From assembly GCA_010645155.1 (NCBI GenBank), contig CM021316.1, forward strand, positions 5,600,954-5,664,953: 64,000 nt of DNA, given 5' to 3'. A model generated the notes under the pieces. The model had not been told where the DNA came from, did no database searches, and saw only the letters and a list, made by a program, of their open reading frames with translations. Shown piece after piece: positions 14,901 through 25,940 of the stretch (within the stretch, counting starts at the first letter, position 1; every line of letters begins with the position of its first letter). The translations under genes and the position numbers were made by a program. Source of the DNA: Tigriopus japonicus (Eukaryota; Arthropoda; Copepoda; Harpacticoida; Harpacticidae).

Positions 14901-16771
14901 CGAGTATAATAGTGGACAAATCGGTTAAGTTCGCGGAGCCTCTTGGTTTTCTCACCCATTCGATTCAATTGCTTATCCACTCCCTCGTCCACCCTTGGCG
15001 TGGTTGTGTAGCGATTACAACGAAAGTAGCCCCCCGTAGCAGTACTGTGCTTCTTCCAACTCTCCAGACACACCCAACAGAAGTCATGCTTGCATTTGGA
15101 GCACTTAATGTGATTGCAACCGTCGTTCTTCTGTATAGGCGACTGGCAGTTTGGACAAGGCTTGGAGTTTGTGATGAGCCAAAGGCAATTAGCCGCGTCT
15201 TGGTAATCTTGGGAGGTCAACGTAAGCTCACCAGGGTTCACACGAGCGCACTTGTTGAGCCACATCTTCCATAGATGGCAGACAGCAGGGGCGTGGGCTT
15301 CCGAGCCGCACTCCCAGCAAAAAAAATGGCCACCTCCACAATCCACAGCGTGGGAAACTTGAATGTTGGCAGCAACTCCACTCACTTCGTTTTCCATGGT
15401 GGGTAGATTCACCGCTCTCTGACATGAAGGAAAAGGGCACCACTTGATGTCCTTTTTCGTTTCGACGAAAGCGTTAATGTCGAACTTTAAAAACTTTCGA
15501 GCCATTTGAGGACTGACATAACACTCGATGACTTGGTTCGGGACTAGTATCTCACATTCGTAAGCCGGACAAAGAATGTTGTGGGTGTTGCCCTCTTGGA
15601 TCTTGTTATGAAGGTAGTTCTTCCAACAACGAGTGCAAAACCGGTGCCCGCAACTCATTTCATTGTCAACAGGTCGGGGGGTCATTAGGTCGCAACAGAT
15701 TTCGCACAAAAGTCCTTCCTCCGCTAGTTCTTCATCCACGATGAAGCTGTTCTCCGAATGAATCTTGGGCGTTGGATGCAGCGCTTTATTTGTTGGGCCT
15801 TTGATTGACTTTGTACCAGAATGTGTAGATCGGCTCTTATTTGAGTAGTCTTGTCTTGTTTGGTCGTGGTACTCGGAGGAAATTTGTTCAAACTGAGAGA
15901 GGGATGAGTGGCGCAAAGCGGAGAAGGGAGGCTGAACGCCAGCAAGCTGACAAGTTTGAATTGGATCTTGCATCCAATGCTCCAGTAAATTCTCCCGTGA
16001 CCATTCCGAATGTCTCAAGAGAGCCTCAGCAGTAAACAGCGGAATGTGCAACATATCTGCCGTTTCCACTAGCAGTTGGTCCTTGGCTTCTTGGAGATCT
16101 TGAGCTCGTAAACCGCAATAAACTTCCTCCTCACCATCAAAACTCGACGCTCGGGCTCCACTGCTTTCGCCAGAGGCCGACTCGGGGGTGCCGCTAAATA
16201 CCATCTTTGACTCCAAGAACTGTGCAATGCGGTGATCGTTTTCCCTCATGGCCAGATCACAAGCCGTCAATCCTTCTTTGTTCTCAATGAATAAATCAGA
16301 TCCATGGGCCACAAGATACTCCACACACTTGCCCAACCCTGATTGAGCCGCATAATGGAGGGCAGTGTTCCCAGCATTATCTCGAGCGTTTACATCCATG
16401 CGCTCCCTTTCACCCGTAGAAAGGAACGGTCCACGCCAACTCAGAAGAAGGATCACACTGTATGCTCGTCGTTCCAGAGCTGACGGCGATTTTTGCTGTT
16501 TGACATCGCACACACAATGCAGTGAGGTCTGACGGAAACTATTTCGCTTGTTAGGATTACCATCGAGGTCGTTGATAAAAGTTCGAATCAAATGTTTCAT
16601 CCCATGACGTGAGGCGTAATGGAGCGGTGTGTTGTGGTTGTGGTGGTCCCCATAACTGAAATTGGGCTGTAGGGCCTTCCGTAGATCTGACGAACTCTGG
16701 TATACTTGCATGGCGGCATATTCGTCGCCATGCTGCAGGTACTTCTTGAATTTGGAGGATGAGCTCCCCAT
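11918..16771 (-). CDS. ANKIB1: ANKIB1-like RBR E3 ubiquitin ligase (ankyrin repeats + RING-IBR-RING), intronless
   Basis: A single uninterrupted 1617-residue frame. It starts MGSSSSKFKK, a plausible N-myristoylation context. Ankyrin repeats lie at about 45-190 (NTPLHYASRHG, NTALHYAAQSG), then a UBA-like helical segment at about 220-270. RING1 is at about 355-403 (CEICC...CGHRFC..CW), IBR at about 425-500 (WCPFPSC...FFCWECG), and RING2 at about 539-570 (CPNC...GCNHIKC..C..DFCWVC). Cys552 in GCNH is the expected catalytic thioester cysteine. An Ariadne-type helical region follows to about 780. Two ubiquitin-interacting motifs are visible at about 946-960 and 1007-1021 (MAVELSHMQM, MAIELSLNSD). 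The Ser-rich C-terminal half, about 600 residues, makes it much longer than the roughly 1089-residue human protein. No intron is needed anywhere, unlike its neighbours. Confidence 0.93.
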   Translation of the reverse strand: MGSSSSKFKKYLQHGDEYAAMQVYQSSSDLRKALQPNFSYGDHHNHNTPLHYASRHGMKHLIRTFINDLDGNPNKRNSFRQTSLHCVCDVKQQKSPSALERRAYSVILLLSWRGPFLSTGERERMDVNARDNAGNTALHYAAQSGLGKCVEYLVAHGSDLFIENKEGLTACDLAMRENDHRIAQFLESKMVFSGTPESASGESSGARASSFDGEEEVYCGLRAQDLQEAKDQLLVETADMLHIPLFTAEALLRHSEWSRENLLEHWMQDPIQTCQLAGVQPPFSALRHSSLSQFEQISSEYHDQTRQDYSNKSRSTHSGTKSIKGPTNKALHPTPKIHSENSFIVDEELAEEGLLCEICCDLMTPRPVDNEMSCGHRFCTRCWKNYLHNKIQEGNTHNILCPAYECEILVPNQVIECYVSPQMARKFLKFDINAFVETKKDIKWCPFPSCQRAVNLPTMENEVSGVAANIQVSHAVDCGGGHFFCWECGSEAHAPAVCHLWKMWLNKCARVNPGELTLTSQDYQDAANCLWLITNSKPCPNCQSPIQKNDGCNHIKCSKCKHDFCWVCLESWKKHSTATGGYFRCNRYTTTPRVDEGVDKQLNRMGEKTKRLRELNRFVHYYTRYKNHENSRHMEEPLLPSARRKRELLESSLERNRKRRGGTEDRQPSREILEDEQDNILSRNTKFYEDGVWELVKARLILAGSYAYGFYLSEDNNNGQPQNQSRVAIFEFMQNELEEMTERLSEMIARPYLRTPRRTIIQTFHLCRRKRQEFLRACYRGLVPPEPNSIEPLRVHHQANLAPSSHSGSSHTNYSTHLRSREINSMVGLNIDRNRLVECINDDIYGSGPVWKRDDKQMTAGRHNCSKCRRPSCTTQMCISSSELHHHREKHDTNFMSLRREKPNVTSGSFSLASNNGGTRSGPRALGNRRHTEYVSSSNTQREGNLDLMMAVELSHMQMNPDVRGNGAPMRAVGPRSSKSDDNILSSSLGTSRLDIEQMSLSSSKEELRQINMAIELSLNSDPKPGREEIWKEQVYVSPRKSEGSERLAKRSSRTKESQGEQPDDNCASHKDSKVKVFPAEPRQKSLTDSSNETVSSFLKSLTIKEAEEDTYSVSPIKKSRKDSCSRSLVQDHSSSPSLNDQPPLVKRSGEIEDGRFKVGEFQVSSEKEGKSLEGSPHMKRSQSLGDMEDEAKPQSASSKDRNSYTQSKESAASEQDQYSGFVNVLPRNESKSLASKKKSEDNAESIPTNVKVGSATRRPSNIEPKKEKPFVEGATNAKIEDEPNQQIGEQPTGFGVTSALVQNSAQAPSLANGQQKRVRPRFVRQKSFEIDSDSTDVETSYHDNPMLRKSKSAGQELTKEVKEVDHFYKISIKDETSPTSATKVKKPTKKPGLTIKIENSSFIEDSESELDALAKSPTFHISGVSISRSPASPGMRSPQKGANVGHSDSPIANQLSGCSSPSLVDISNRYRSSSLVVPPPSSLFSMSPASPGSKSLHLCNFSTSPRHHSRASPNTSKFLFPPHPMEPGNVNPDSDPAERGLGGTSFSSVLHIHDSYLSSDDFHEALFLEKSPKAVKRKRKSKKSVTIGGTSSVGNSASSLVPEQAPSKENKNLTAT

Positions 16772-19700
16772 TACTACTGAGAGCTCATGGATGCAGATGG
16801 GAGAGTTGTTCCAAGTTGGACAAGGATTGCTCCTTGTTTCACCTCACTCTGCAATTCCAGATTCACTTGTTGTTCACGGATTTTGTGAAAGAAAGAACGC
16901 GAGGAACGCAGGCTCGTCCTTGGTAGACACTTGTTCTTGGATCTTGTTTTAGGGTTTCTTCAAAAAGTAAAACAGCCTCCACGGAAAACACATTTCCATC
17001 TAGCCTGGACATGATTTTGCTTCAACACAACAGATTGGAAAGGAAATCATTCGAAACGATCCGTCAATTTGAACAAGAAGCCGAGTTAGTTTGAACCTTT
17101 TTAGTTTGGAGCACATGGCTTTTGTTTTTGGTTGAAGCACCAACACAAATTGAGAAGTACTCCTTGAGGATAACTTTTACAACCCATGTGTTGGGCAATA
17201 TCTGGCAATCTAGGGTGGGTTTAGTACATATTTATAATGTCGTATTATTGGGGATGATTTTGGAAGGATGTGCTTTCTGGGTGTCAATCCTTCCCACTAA
17301 CATCTCCAACAAGCTTCTTCTGGGCGATGCCCACTATCAACGAGTGAGTGCATGTTTTGAGAAGACGGTGAACTAGTTGGAGAAAGACGACAACGAAGAA
17401 GAAGTCGTAGGGGACTAGCACAGGCGGAGAGTGGTCGTTATAGCAGCAAAAGTAGTAGCAGTTGATGTACAAGAAGAAGTCCAACATTAGTGAACGCTGA
17501 TCCTGCTCCTTCACATCACCACCGAGAGGCCTTTTCTCTTCAATTCACCTCCTCTTCTCTCAAAGCACTCCCCTCTATTCCCCGCCTTCGCTTCACCTCC
17601 GTTGATCTTGCAGTTTACCCTAAAAGGAAGGCCAGCCTCCATAAAGGGCCTGGATAGAATTGGAACCATGCAAGGGAAAAGGAGGAAGAGAGAGAAAGAA
17701 AGATATGGGAGAGCGAAAGAGAGTGGGAGAGAAAGAGAGAGAGTGAGGGACGGACGGACGAAGAGGGCAACAACGAAAAAGGAAAGAACTGGAACGAAGT
17801 AAAGCTGAGCAAGGCCTGGTAGGGGCTGCCGTTCACACATGGGTAGATGAATTGGAAGAGTACGTGGAGTTCCCTGACGTACCCTGCATCCGTTTTCACA
17901 ACTACCAATCCTCCTCATTCTACCAATTCGAGGCCGCTCGGGGGCCACTATTTCATCTACTTTGAATGGTTTTAGCCAACGCGAATGTTGAATTATGCTA
18001 ACAACCATTCATTATGCGACCACTCACTCAGCGTATGGTCTTTCTAGATGTCTAAATTTCGATTGCATACCAAAATATCAAAAAAAATTGAAATTCCTTA
18101 ACTTTGGTTATGGCCTTGGGCCCCGGTCGTATTGATTCGTTTAAAGGAGTGACGCAATTTGCAAGGAATGCTTTCGTCACAAGCTTTTTGCTAAGCATCT
18201 CCATCCAGTCATCGTATCCGTGGGTAAACAGAGACTGTGCACTAGTTCGGATGCCCCTTCCCAAAAATTCTATTCTGTTGACTAAAGAAGGATGGGAAGG
18301 TTCACCCCTCTTCGTTCTTTGGCTAACAAAGGTGAGTGTGAGAGAGAAGGAGGGAGAGCAGAGTATGTGCTAGTGCCAAAGACTGAATAACCCAACTCAA
18401 AAGTGTGGAGAGTGTTCACGTACATCCCTGGAACACCACAATGGGAGCAGGGTGGAACTTGGGCTGAGGCCTTTGGAACAGGAAAGCATGACGTCAGTAA
18501 TGAAGGGACTTTAAAAAGTGCATACATACACTTTCCAACAGGGAACGAGAAGAGAGAAGAGCCACAGAGAACCAGAGAGAGGAAGAAAAAGAAGAGAGAA
18601 AGAGATAGAATTCCCATCAAATGGTTTATTTCGTTCGAACCATCCTCCGTGGGCGTTCACCTTTCCATTCAATCCTGAATTGAGTGCATGCACTTGAGAA
18701 ACTACCTGCATCCGCCGATCTTGACAGTGCAAGTTTAGGGAGACAGTTCGGATTTTACTCTTTTCACACACAGTTGAAACGCGCGGTTGGGAACAAATAT
18801 TCAACTTCTGCTGTTTACCATAGCTTGCAACATGCGAAGAGGGGAAAAGAATTTCAGAAAGTCCATGGGGAACAACGAAAGACAGACAAATACCACATCA
18901 AACGAGGAAACATGGATGTATAAATTTGGAGTCAACATTACTCTTGTCTGACTTGCCTAAGGCCAGGATGACATGGGGAGCAACAGCAGCAGCATCAACA
19001 ACAACATCAACAACGCAGAAACTTGCTGCCTGCCATCTAACTTGTGCTTTTATTCTTATCGCCAAGTTTTTCCTCCTCAACTCCTCTTTGTGCACTTGTT
19101 CTAACACTTCCATTACGATTACCCCACAAGCTCTAAAATATGGAACATCCAAAGGATAAAAATCGCATAAACAACTACAGTTTATAACGCCAAGAAGTGC
19201 CTTTACAAAAAAGAAAGACAACGAGTCATCATCCATCTCAATATTTGGATGGATGGATCGCCTCTTTGCCAGCAAGACTAAATGGAAAGCCCACAAAGGA
19301 CATCATCACGAGCACCATAAAAGTGTAGGCATTTTCAAATGCATGCCTGCGCCGTTAACAGGAAAACTATTAACAATTTTCAAGAACTGCTGCATGAAAG
19401 TCGCTCTACGAATATAGAGAATTCATGAAGAGTCTCTTTGAGGAAATTAATCTTGCTTTAGAATAAAAAATGGAAGATGATTTTTCATGTTCATCAAAAT
19501 TGCTTTCGGGTCTGAAAATATTTTTAGCTATTGGTTGGGTTGGTGAGTTCCCTAAATGATTGCGACATGATACGAAACAAGTGGAAATAGATTGAATGTG
19601 AAATCCATCTTAAAATCATGACAATAATTCTGTCACTATAAGTTGTAATACCATTCTATTCTACCGTTGCTGTTCTCTTTTTAAAAAGCTATCCTAAAAT

Positions 19701-20844
19701 AACTTGTAGCATAATTTTGTACCACCTACAGCGATTTGATGTATCGAAAAAAATATCTCTGACCAGGGTCTCCACAATTCTCCACATAAGTCAAAATGAA
19801 CATTCCACGGTTTCGAAGAGTGAGCCATTAATCAATGTTCTCAAGCCAACCCAACAATCGGTCTCGTTTCCCAAAAAGGTTGATGGTCGTTTTCCCACAA
19901 AATAGCTCCCTCAGGCTCCAGACTTTTTTGAGTATCGACTCGGAGAAAAGTCAATTAAAAAGGTCGGAGCCGAGTGATTGACTTGTCTCAATGAGAATCA
20001 GATCCAAGAACCTCAAAGCTGCGGCAAAGCCGAAAAGGAAAACCGAAAGGAAAAACCAGAACGAAAGCCCAAATCAAGAGCACCACCAAATCGAATGAGG
20101 AACAAAACAAGTCTCCACAGTCCTTGAGTGATTTCCAATCACAAAAAGATGATGAATTCACCATGATGACATTGTTGAGTCCAACATGTGGTAGGGAAGT
20201 CTTGAGCGAAATGCGCTAGCAAACTTTTTGGAGAATGATGATTCTCTTGATGGTTGGAGACACTTCAAAAGGCAAGTCAATTTATCACGCGGGATTTGTA
20301 ATTGAAGCGAGGGGTTTAACAGGCTCAATTTCCATTGGTGGATGGAAGTACCAATGGACAAAAGACAACTTTTTCCCAGAGCTACACGGACATTGTAAAA
20401 ACTCTTGGTCAGACTCTTAGACGTATGAAAACGAAACTCGTTCAAAAGGCTTTTAAAACGGTAAGAGCATTCATTCACCATGGGGTGTTCTAATTAAGAA
20501 AGACAATTGTAGCTCGTGACTTAAGTATTATTTCCATTGAATTCCAAAATATTTAGCCTAAAATTAGTTGAGTCTTTGATAGTTCCGTATTTCAGGATAA
20601 CATAACTTATACTTCAATCATGATAAAGACAACGATTTCCTACGTACGTACAAAATTTCTCCATTGTAATCTTTGAAATAGGCAGGGTGAAAACCGTCTA
20701 CATAGGCCGTCAGCCAGGCCTTAAACCATTTCAGCCTAATTTAAACCAGTGCTGCCTTCCACCAAAGCTTTTTAAATCCACAAAATTTAACACATTCTTT
20801 TCTCTGTCCTAAATATCATGAAAAGTAACATGAACGATAAAAAC
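16772..20844. other. Gene-poor region upstream of ANKIB1 with purine-rich microsatellites
   Basis: No credible gene. Simple (GA)n-type purine tracts occur at about 17680-17765 and 18540-18612, and they create long but biased ORFs on the opposite strand. A CAACA/CAGCA-rich patch lies at about 18978-19020. The first few hundred bases are the likely ANKIB1 promoter and 5' UTR. Confidence 0.45.
17680..17765. repeat. GA-rich simple repeat
   Basis: Degenerate GAGAGAAA-type tract on the plus strand. The opposite strand gives a Ser/Leu/Phe-rich ORF that I do not regard as coding. Confidence 0.6.
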
Positions 20845-20925
20845 TAGCGATGGACCGAAAGGGCTCATAACCGAAACTCAAAGCTTCGGCCGAAAGAGGC
20901 CTTAATCGAAACCGAAAACAGATGA
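20845..20925. mobile_element. Possible hAT-type terminal fragment (TAGCGATGGACCGAAA)
   Basis: TAGCGATGGACCGAAA followed by repeated CCGAAA motifs resembles a hAT end with subterminal repeats. Similar CCGAAA/GTCGAAA motifs recur at 22475-22520 in the same orientation. No matching opposite end or target duplication was found. Confidence 0.3.
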
Positions 20926-21344
20926 CTACAAAATTACGTACATACACGCAAAATTCAATTGAAAAATTTAAATTGCTCTTGTTTTCGATGTTGGGTAATG
21001 GCAAATTTGAAAAAATCGGAAATTTTATGTTTCAGAGATTTTGGGACAAAAAAATCTTCGATTTTGATGTCAAACTCCGTCCTTTACAGTGCATGTCTGC
21101 TTACGGTAAAAACCGAATAAAACTGCTTCAAACTTGATGAAGCTATATTATTGCAATTCCATGAATGTTCAAAACTTCCGAGCTCGAAGGGCTTAATTGC
21201 TATTTTGAAGCTCTTGTGGACACTGCAAATGCAGTCAAAGAAATATTCGATGTGAAAAAGAGCTTTAGAGCAAAATTGTTCTTTATTAATCCATTTATAT
21301 TCTTTTTTGTTTTGATTTAAGCTTTGCATTGGAATTGTCATAAA

Positions 21345-22148
21345 TAGAGACCGGAAGTTTAGACGAATAAAACTGTCAAAATAGACAAAAAAAAGACGAA
21401 TAAAAGTACCTGATTAGACGAATAAAATTGCCCAATTTGACGAAAAAAGACGAACAAAAGGCTTCATTAGACGAAAAAAGAGGGAAAAAAACTGACAAAT
21501 ATGACAAAAAAGACGAAAAAAACTAACTTACACGGCAAGAAAGACTAATGAATTGCTTATAAAGAGGATTGAAACTGCTGCCCATAAAGTAGACAAAATT
21601 TGTGGTCCAATTGAGGGGAACAAAATTTGCCTTGTGCAAAATTAATAAACGGAAAAGTGCCGAATGAGCAAGAAATGGTCAGCTGTACATAAAAAATCAA
21701 GAGTTCAAGACCGCCCTTATTTCAACGTTTTCAAAAGAGCAATATTTAGAAGCAGGTTTGCTGACACATTAATTGTTCTCATAGTCGGATAGCCTTTTCA
21801 ATACAATAGTGACCTTTTCTTTCTGTGTCTGTCAGGAAACTCTACAAGCTAAAATATAGGTGTGGATCATATTTTGTTCGTACAATAACGCAACTCACAA
21901 TCAAACTATTACTTTGGCCAAAGTTTTGGAGTTGAACTTTTTAAAAAGTGTCTATTTGCTTTGAAATTTGAGGAAAAAAACAAAACAAAAAAAATCAAAT
22001 TTTTGACTAATTCGACAAAAAAAGTTGAGTAAAATTGCCGGATTAGACGAAAAAAGACGAATAAAATTCAAGTTAGACGAATAAATTTATCGCGACGAAT
22101 AAGAGTAAAAAAGACGAATAAGTTATTCGTCTAAAGTTCCTGTCGCTA
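21345..22148. mobile_element. hAT-like MITE with AGACGAATAAA subterminal repeats
   Basis: The left end TAGAGACCGGAAGTTTAGAC and the reverse complement of the right end, TAGCGACAGGAACTTTAGAC, are imperfect terminal inverted repeats (17 of 20). Both ends carry many copies of (T)AGACGAATAAA. The interior is non-coding. The 804-bp span lacks a clear 8-bp target duplication (TCAT is shared at the flanks), so assignment to hAT rests on the TIR style. Confidence 0.6.
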
Positions 22149-22689
22149 ATCATGTTTTTTTATCATGGTGTGAACAAAATATCCTTAAGTGACCTCAGTT
22201 GGATTCAGGAAAATCTATGGATGAAAGAAAATCTATGGATTCAGGTATTTTGCCTTTCAACTCACGCCAAGTTAGCCTCGTAATATTTCGTGAAACCAAC
22301 AGGACTAATAAGTTGCTTTTGGAAATGTCTTCAAAAATTCAAAGGGTTGTGGTCCAAATCTTTGTAGCAGATCTGTTAAAGATCCGATTTAATATGAAAC
22401 TGGATGAACTTAAATGATTTAGAAAGTTTGCTCTTTCCGATAAATAGAGAGTTCCGCATTTTTTATTTCTTCGCCATAACCGAAACTGAGGTATGGTCGA
22501 AATTCGGTCGAAAAAGGGGCGATTTACTTCACATTTTCTGCCTCTCGAAATTAAATAATCGACCACTTTTGATGCTTTGGTTTAGCTCACATTGCTAGTT
22601 AGGAAATATTGCATCGTTCCAAAAACTAATACAATGAGCAGAAGGACAAGTTTACAGAATCACCTTTTCATTGGTTTAACCCTTATAAT

Positions 22690-22773
22690 CAGCCTGACCA
22701 AATTTAGCTCTTTAGAGCTAAATATAAAGCTGAATATAGCGAATATTTGAATTTTCAAAAGTTGGTCAGGCTG
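22690..22773. mobile_element. 84-bp hAT-like mini-MITE
   Basis: The ends CAGCCTGACCAA and TTGGTCAGGCTG are perfect 12-bp inverted repeats. They are flanked by CTTATAAT (22682-22689) and CTCATAAT (22774-22781), an 8-bp duplication with one mismatch. The interior contains the palindrome TTTAGCTCTTTAGAGCTAAA. There is no coding content. Confidence 0.65.
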
Positions 22774-23294
22774 CTCATAATTTGGGATTGTCTGGTTTGT
22801 CACGAATTTCAACCGCAAACTCAATTACTCGGAAAACAAGCTTCTAGTAAAATAAGGTTGTTCAAACGATGGTCCGGGCGTAATATTGTGACTAGACTCT
22901 GCCTCAGGCTTGAACCACATTGATTCCCTGACGCCACTAATGGTCAAGTTTAGTACTAGAAATTTCCCAGGCAGATTGATTCTCTCCTAAGAAATGGTGA
23001 CCTCGAAAGTTGGGAAGGCTTTGAGGAGGTAACAAAATCGCTTGAAAGCCTTCTGAATACCACCAATATCAGCTTGGGAATTATACAAAAATCCAACACT
23101 TTAAACCCACAAAAAGGTTTTCAGCCGTTCAAGACGTCAAATTGAATCATGCACAGAAATAAGGACCTTAACTTATAACATATTGCTCACATTTCAACCG
23201 ATTCTAGCTAGTGACAATAGCCAAACCTATTCTTCCTGCGAATCCATGTCACTGTTCAATTAAAAACAGGGGCTTTCATTCCTGAGCTTCTCAC

Positions 23295-23333
23295 CTTATT
23301 TGGAAAATGGACGTGTCCGTGTCCGTGAGCCAT
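23295..23333 (-). CDS. Possible first coding exon, NDUFB3-like N terminus
   Basis: On the minus strand ATG (23333-23331) opens a 13-codon stretch, MAHGHGHVHFPNK, that ends exactly at a good donor (AAG|GTGAGA). The Met-Ala-His-Gly-His start resembles the N terminus of NDUFB3, a small complex I subunit. I could not find a continuing exon in the 3 kb downstream, so this may be a chance exon or the start of a gene with a long first intron. It would be divergent from the RASSF gene, 895 bp away. Confidence 0.22.
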
Positions 23334-24227
23334 GATGACCCTGTCTCAATCGAGCGCCGGATGAGGATCACAAGATTGCCGTTGATTTCACAAGCTCGGG
23401 CGAAATCAATAATCCGGTCCCACGGGTTAACTGCTCGGCCAGGCCACGCGTTCTTGTAAGACTTCTCGTCCCAGAACGATCCAAAGTCCGTTCGATGGCC
23501 TTTGGGTCCCTGTTCATAGACAACACAGCACGGATTTCTCAATCTCGCTTGGCACGTACAGTACACACATACACGCAACATCCAGAACCGAAAAAGAAGA
23601 CTGCCGCAGGACTGCCGAGCTATCGTCATTCGTCAGCCAACACGGTTGATTGGATAGTGAAATACACTTTGCTTGGCTTAATGACCAGCGTGTAAGGCAA
23701 AGGATGAGAAAGTAGAATATGAGTTACACCAAATGTTTCGCTTATATTTATGTCAAATAACGGTTGATCTTATAACAGACTTAGCAGGATCATTATAATT
23801 AAACAATTATAACGTACCGTTCAAAGAAGTGAATTGGGCTCATTTAAAGATGATCTATGTTTAATAGAGTGTTGGTCAATTTCTCATGGCGATCGGTTTT
23901 CGCTCCATGCCTCTTCGCCGATTGGTGCATGACATTCTGAGCGCGACACGTGATTGGTCAATATGTGGAAAGGTGCTTTATCTCTCTGTTTAGACTGGTC
24001 GAAGTCTCTCTCTTTTTCTCCCCGATGTTTGTGCGAATGTCGTATGTCTCCCTGAATTGAGAGAGACAGAACTCCGAGGTTCCCACCGGGGTGGAAGTGG
24101 AACCACGATTCCGCTCCAAGGACCATGTGCCCGCCATCGTGAACCACCAATCCGAGGCTGGCTTTGGAAACTCGTGTTTCCAACGGGATCTCCCCGTTTG
24201 CTCGGTCGTTCTGAAAACACTTTCAAA

Positions 24228-25940
24228 ATGGTGAGAGGCCGTAGAATAAAATTGATGAGGGTAAATAGTTTTTTTTAACGCGTTCTTATTTCTAACTAGG
24301 CGAATTCTCGAATGTCCCGAACCCTGCCTTCGGCCTTGAAAAGGACGCCCTTGGGAGTGGGTGGCGAAAAACGGGCTTCCCAAAAAGGGGATGGAGGGGG
24401 TAATTTCTTGGGTGGACTCCAATTGAATTTAGGGCTCTCGCATCTCATTTCGGGCGGGATGAATTTGTTGGGCCATTTGCGTAAGAAAACACCCTCGTCC
24501 TCGGCGGGCACGCCCTCTTCGACATCGGTAGCGCCCAGTTCACCCAGTACGAGCTCCCTGAATTCGGACGTCTTCTACGAGGCCTACGAACACTTTGAGA
24601 TGAGCTCGTTTCCATCGATTCCCGAGGCTGAAGGCCAAACGGGCGAAGGCCATCGCTTCCAAGTGTTGGGCACGTTTAATCCGACCTGGTGTGACCTTTG
24701 CGGAGATCTCATTTGGGGTTTGTATGACACGGGAGCCTCGAAATGCGTCCACTGTAGCTACACGTGCCATGTCAAATGTCAAAAGAAGATCAATCTCAAT
24801 TGCGCCCGACTTCAAACCTCCTCGGAAATCTCGCGGAAGGGCTCGGAAGAAGCGGGTGAGACCGGAAGTTTGGCCGCCCAACCCTCCGATCAAGTGCCTT
24901 TCCTCACCCCTCAAGGCGATACCACACCCATGTCACCGGGTTTCGACGAAGACGAGGCGACCTTAGCCAATCTGTCCACGTTAAAAAGCGAGCTTATGGA
25001 GAACAATACCCAGTCATCGAGACTAGATTTTGTCGAAGGCAGTCTCAATGCCACATCCCAAAGCTCTCGACCTCCTTTGGCCGAGGCTGATCAGGTCGAT
25101 GACGATGATTTCAAAACCCTCCGGGACGTAGATCAGATCCAGTTTGATCATGATGAAGGCGAAGCGCTCATGAAGAATCTAAGTCAGAGACGACGAAGTA
25201 GCTGTGAGAGTGAGACTATGGATCTAGTCAGTGTGAACTATGAGTGTGATTTAGAAGAGCTTTTTGGGCCGAATTTGGCCGTGATCCTAGCTGAATATAA
25301 TGCCATCAGTCCGTCGGGTCAAGAGACGGTGTATGACGAGAGTGACAAGACCTGTCGAGGGTTCATCCGAGTGCAACTCAACCTCCAACGTCCGATCAAT
25401 GTCATCTCGGGCACTCGACCGCCTTCCGTATACAACATTATCAAGGACGACACGCTCGACGATCGCACCCTGACCTCGTTCTACTTGCCTCCGGAGACCA
25501 TCAAGGCTTTGCACGTGAACAACGAGACCACGACACGGGATGTGATCCGAGCCATCTTGGCCAAATTTCGCGTGGCTGATAACCCCTACAAGTATGCGTT
25601 ATATGAAAAGACCGTGAAAGGCGCGAGTCAGGAGAGAAGTGACAAGTCCACGTTGGGACGGGTTCGCATGCGAAAAATGAAGGATTGTGAGCGACCTCTG
25701 GTTTTGGCCTTGCAATGGTGCAAGGACAATCGATCGGAGGAGAAATGCTTCGTTCTCCAAGAAAATGATCCCGGAGAGATCATTTGGGAATCGTTTTCCG
25801 TCCCCGAACTCAAGAATTTCCTCCTCATCTTGGATCGTGAAGAAGCCTGGTACAAGAAACGCATTCACGACAAATACGAATTCATTCGGAGCCAAATGCA
25901 GGATCTGGCCGACGCTAAGCGGGCCGACCAATCTTCTTGA
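24228..25940 (+). CDS. RASSF1/5-like: Ras association domain family protein, RASSF1/5 type
   Basis: Exon 1 contributes only the ATG (24228-24230), followed by GTGAGA. Exon 2 runs 24300-25940. Joined, the protein starts MANSRMSRTLPSALK and is 547 residues long. A C1 zinc-binding domain lies at about 119-170 (HRFQVLGTFNPTWCDLC...CHVKC...LNC). A Ras-association domain lies at about 355-470 (TSFYLPPETIKALHVNNET, YALYEKT). A C-terminal SARAH helix lies at about 495-540 (FSVPELKNFLLILDREEA). In RASSF1/5 proteins the RA domain binds Ras-like GTPases and SARAH binds MST/Hippo kinases. Without the first exon a downstream Met would still start an in-frame protein five residues shorter. Placement between RASSF1, 3 and 5 cannot be settled by eye. 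Confidence 0.9.

Noticed and set aside
17511..18008. 165-aa minus-strand ORF
   Set aside because: Its length comes from a purine-rich simple repeat read in reverse (Ser/Leu/Phe-rich run); no domain, and composition unlike neighbouring genes.
24057..24278. 73-aa ORF upstream of RASSF
   Set aside because: Overlaps the 5' UTR and first splice site of RASSF; no domain.
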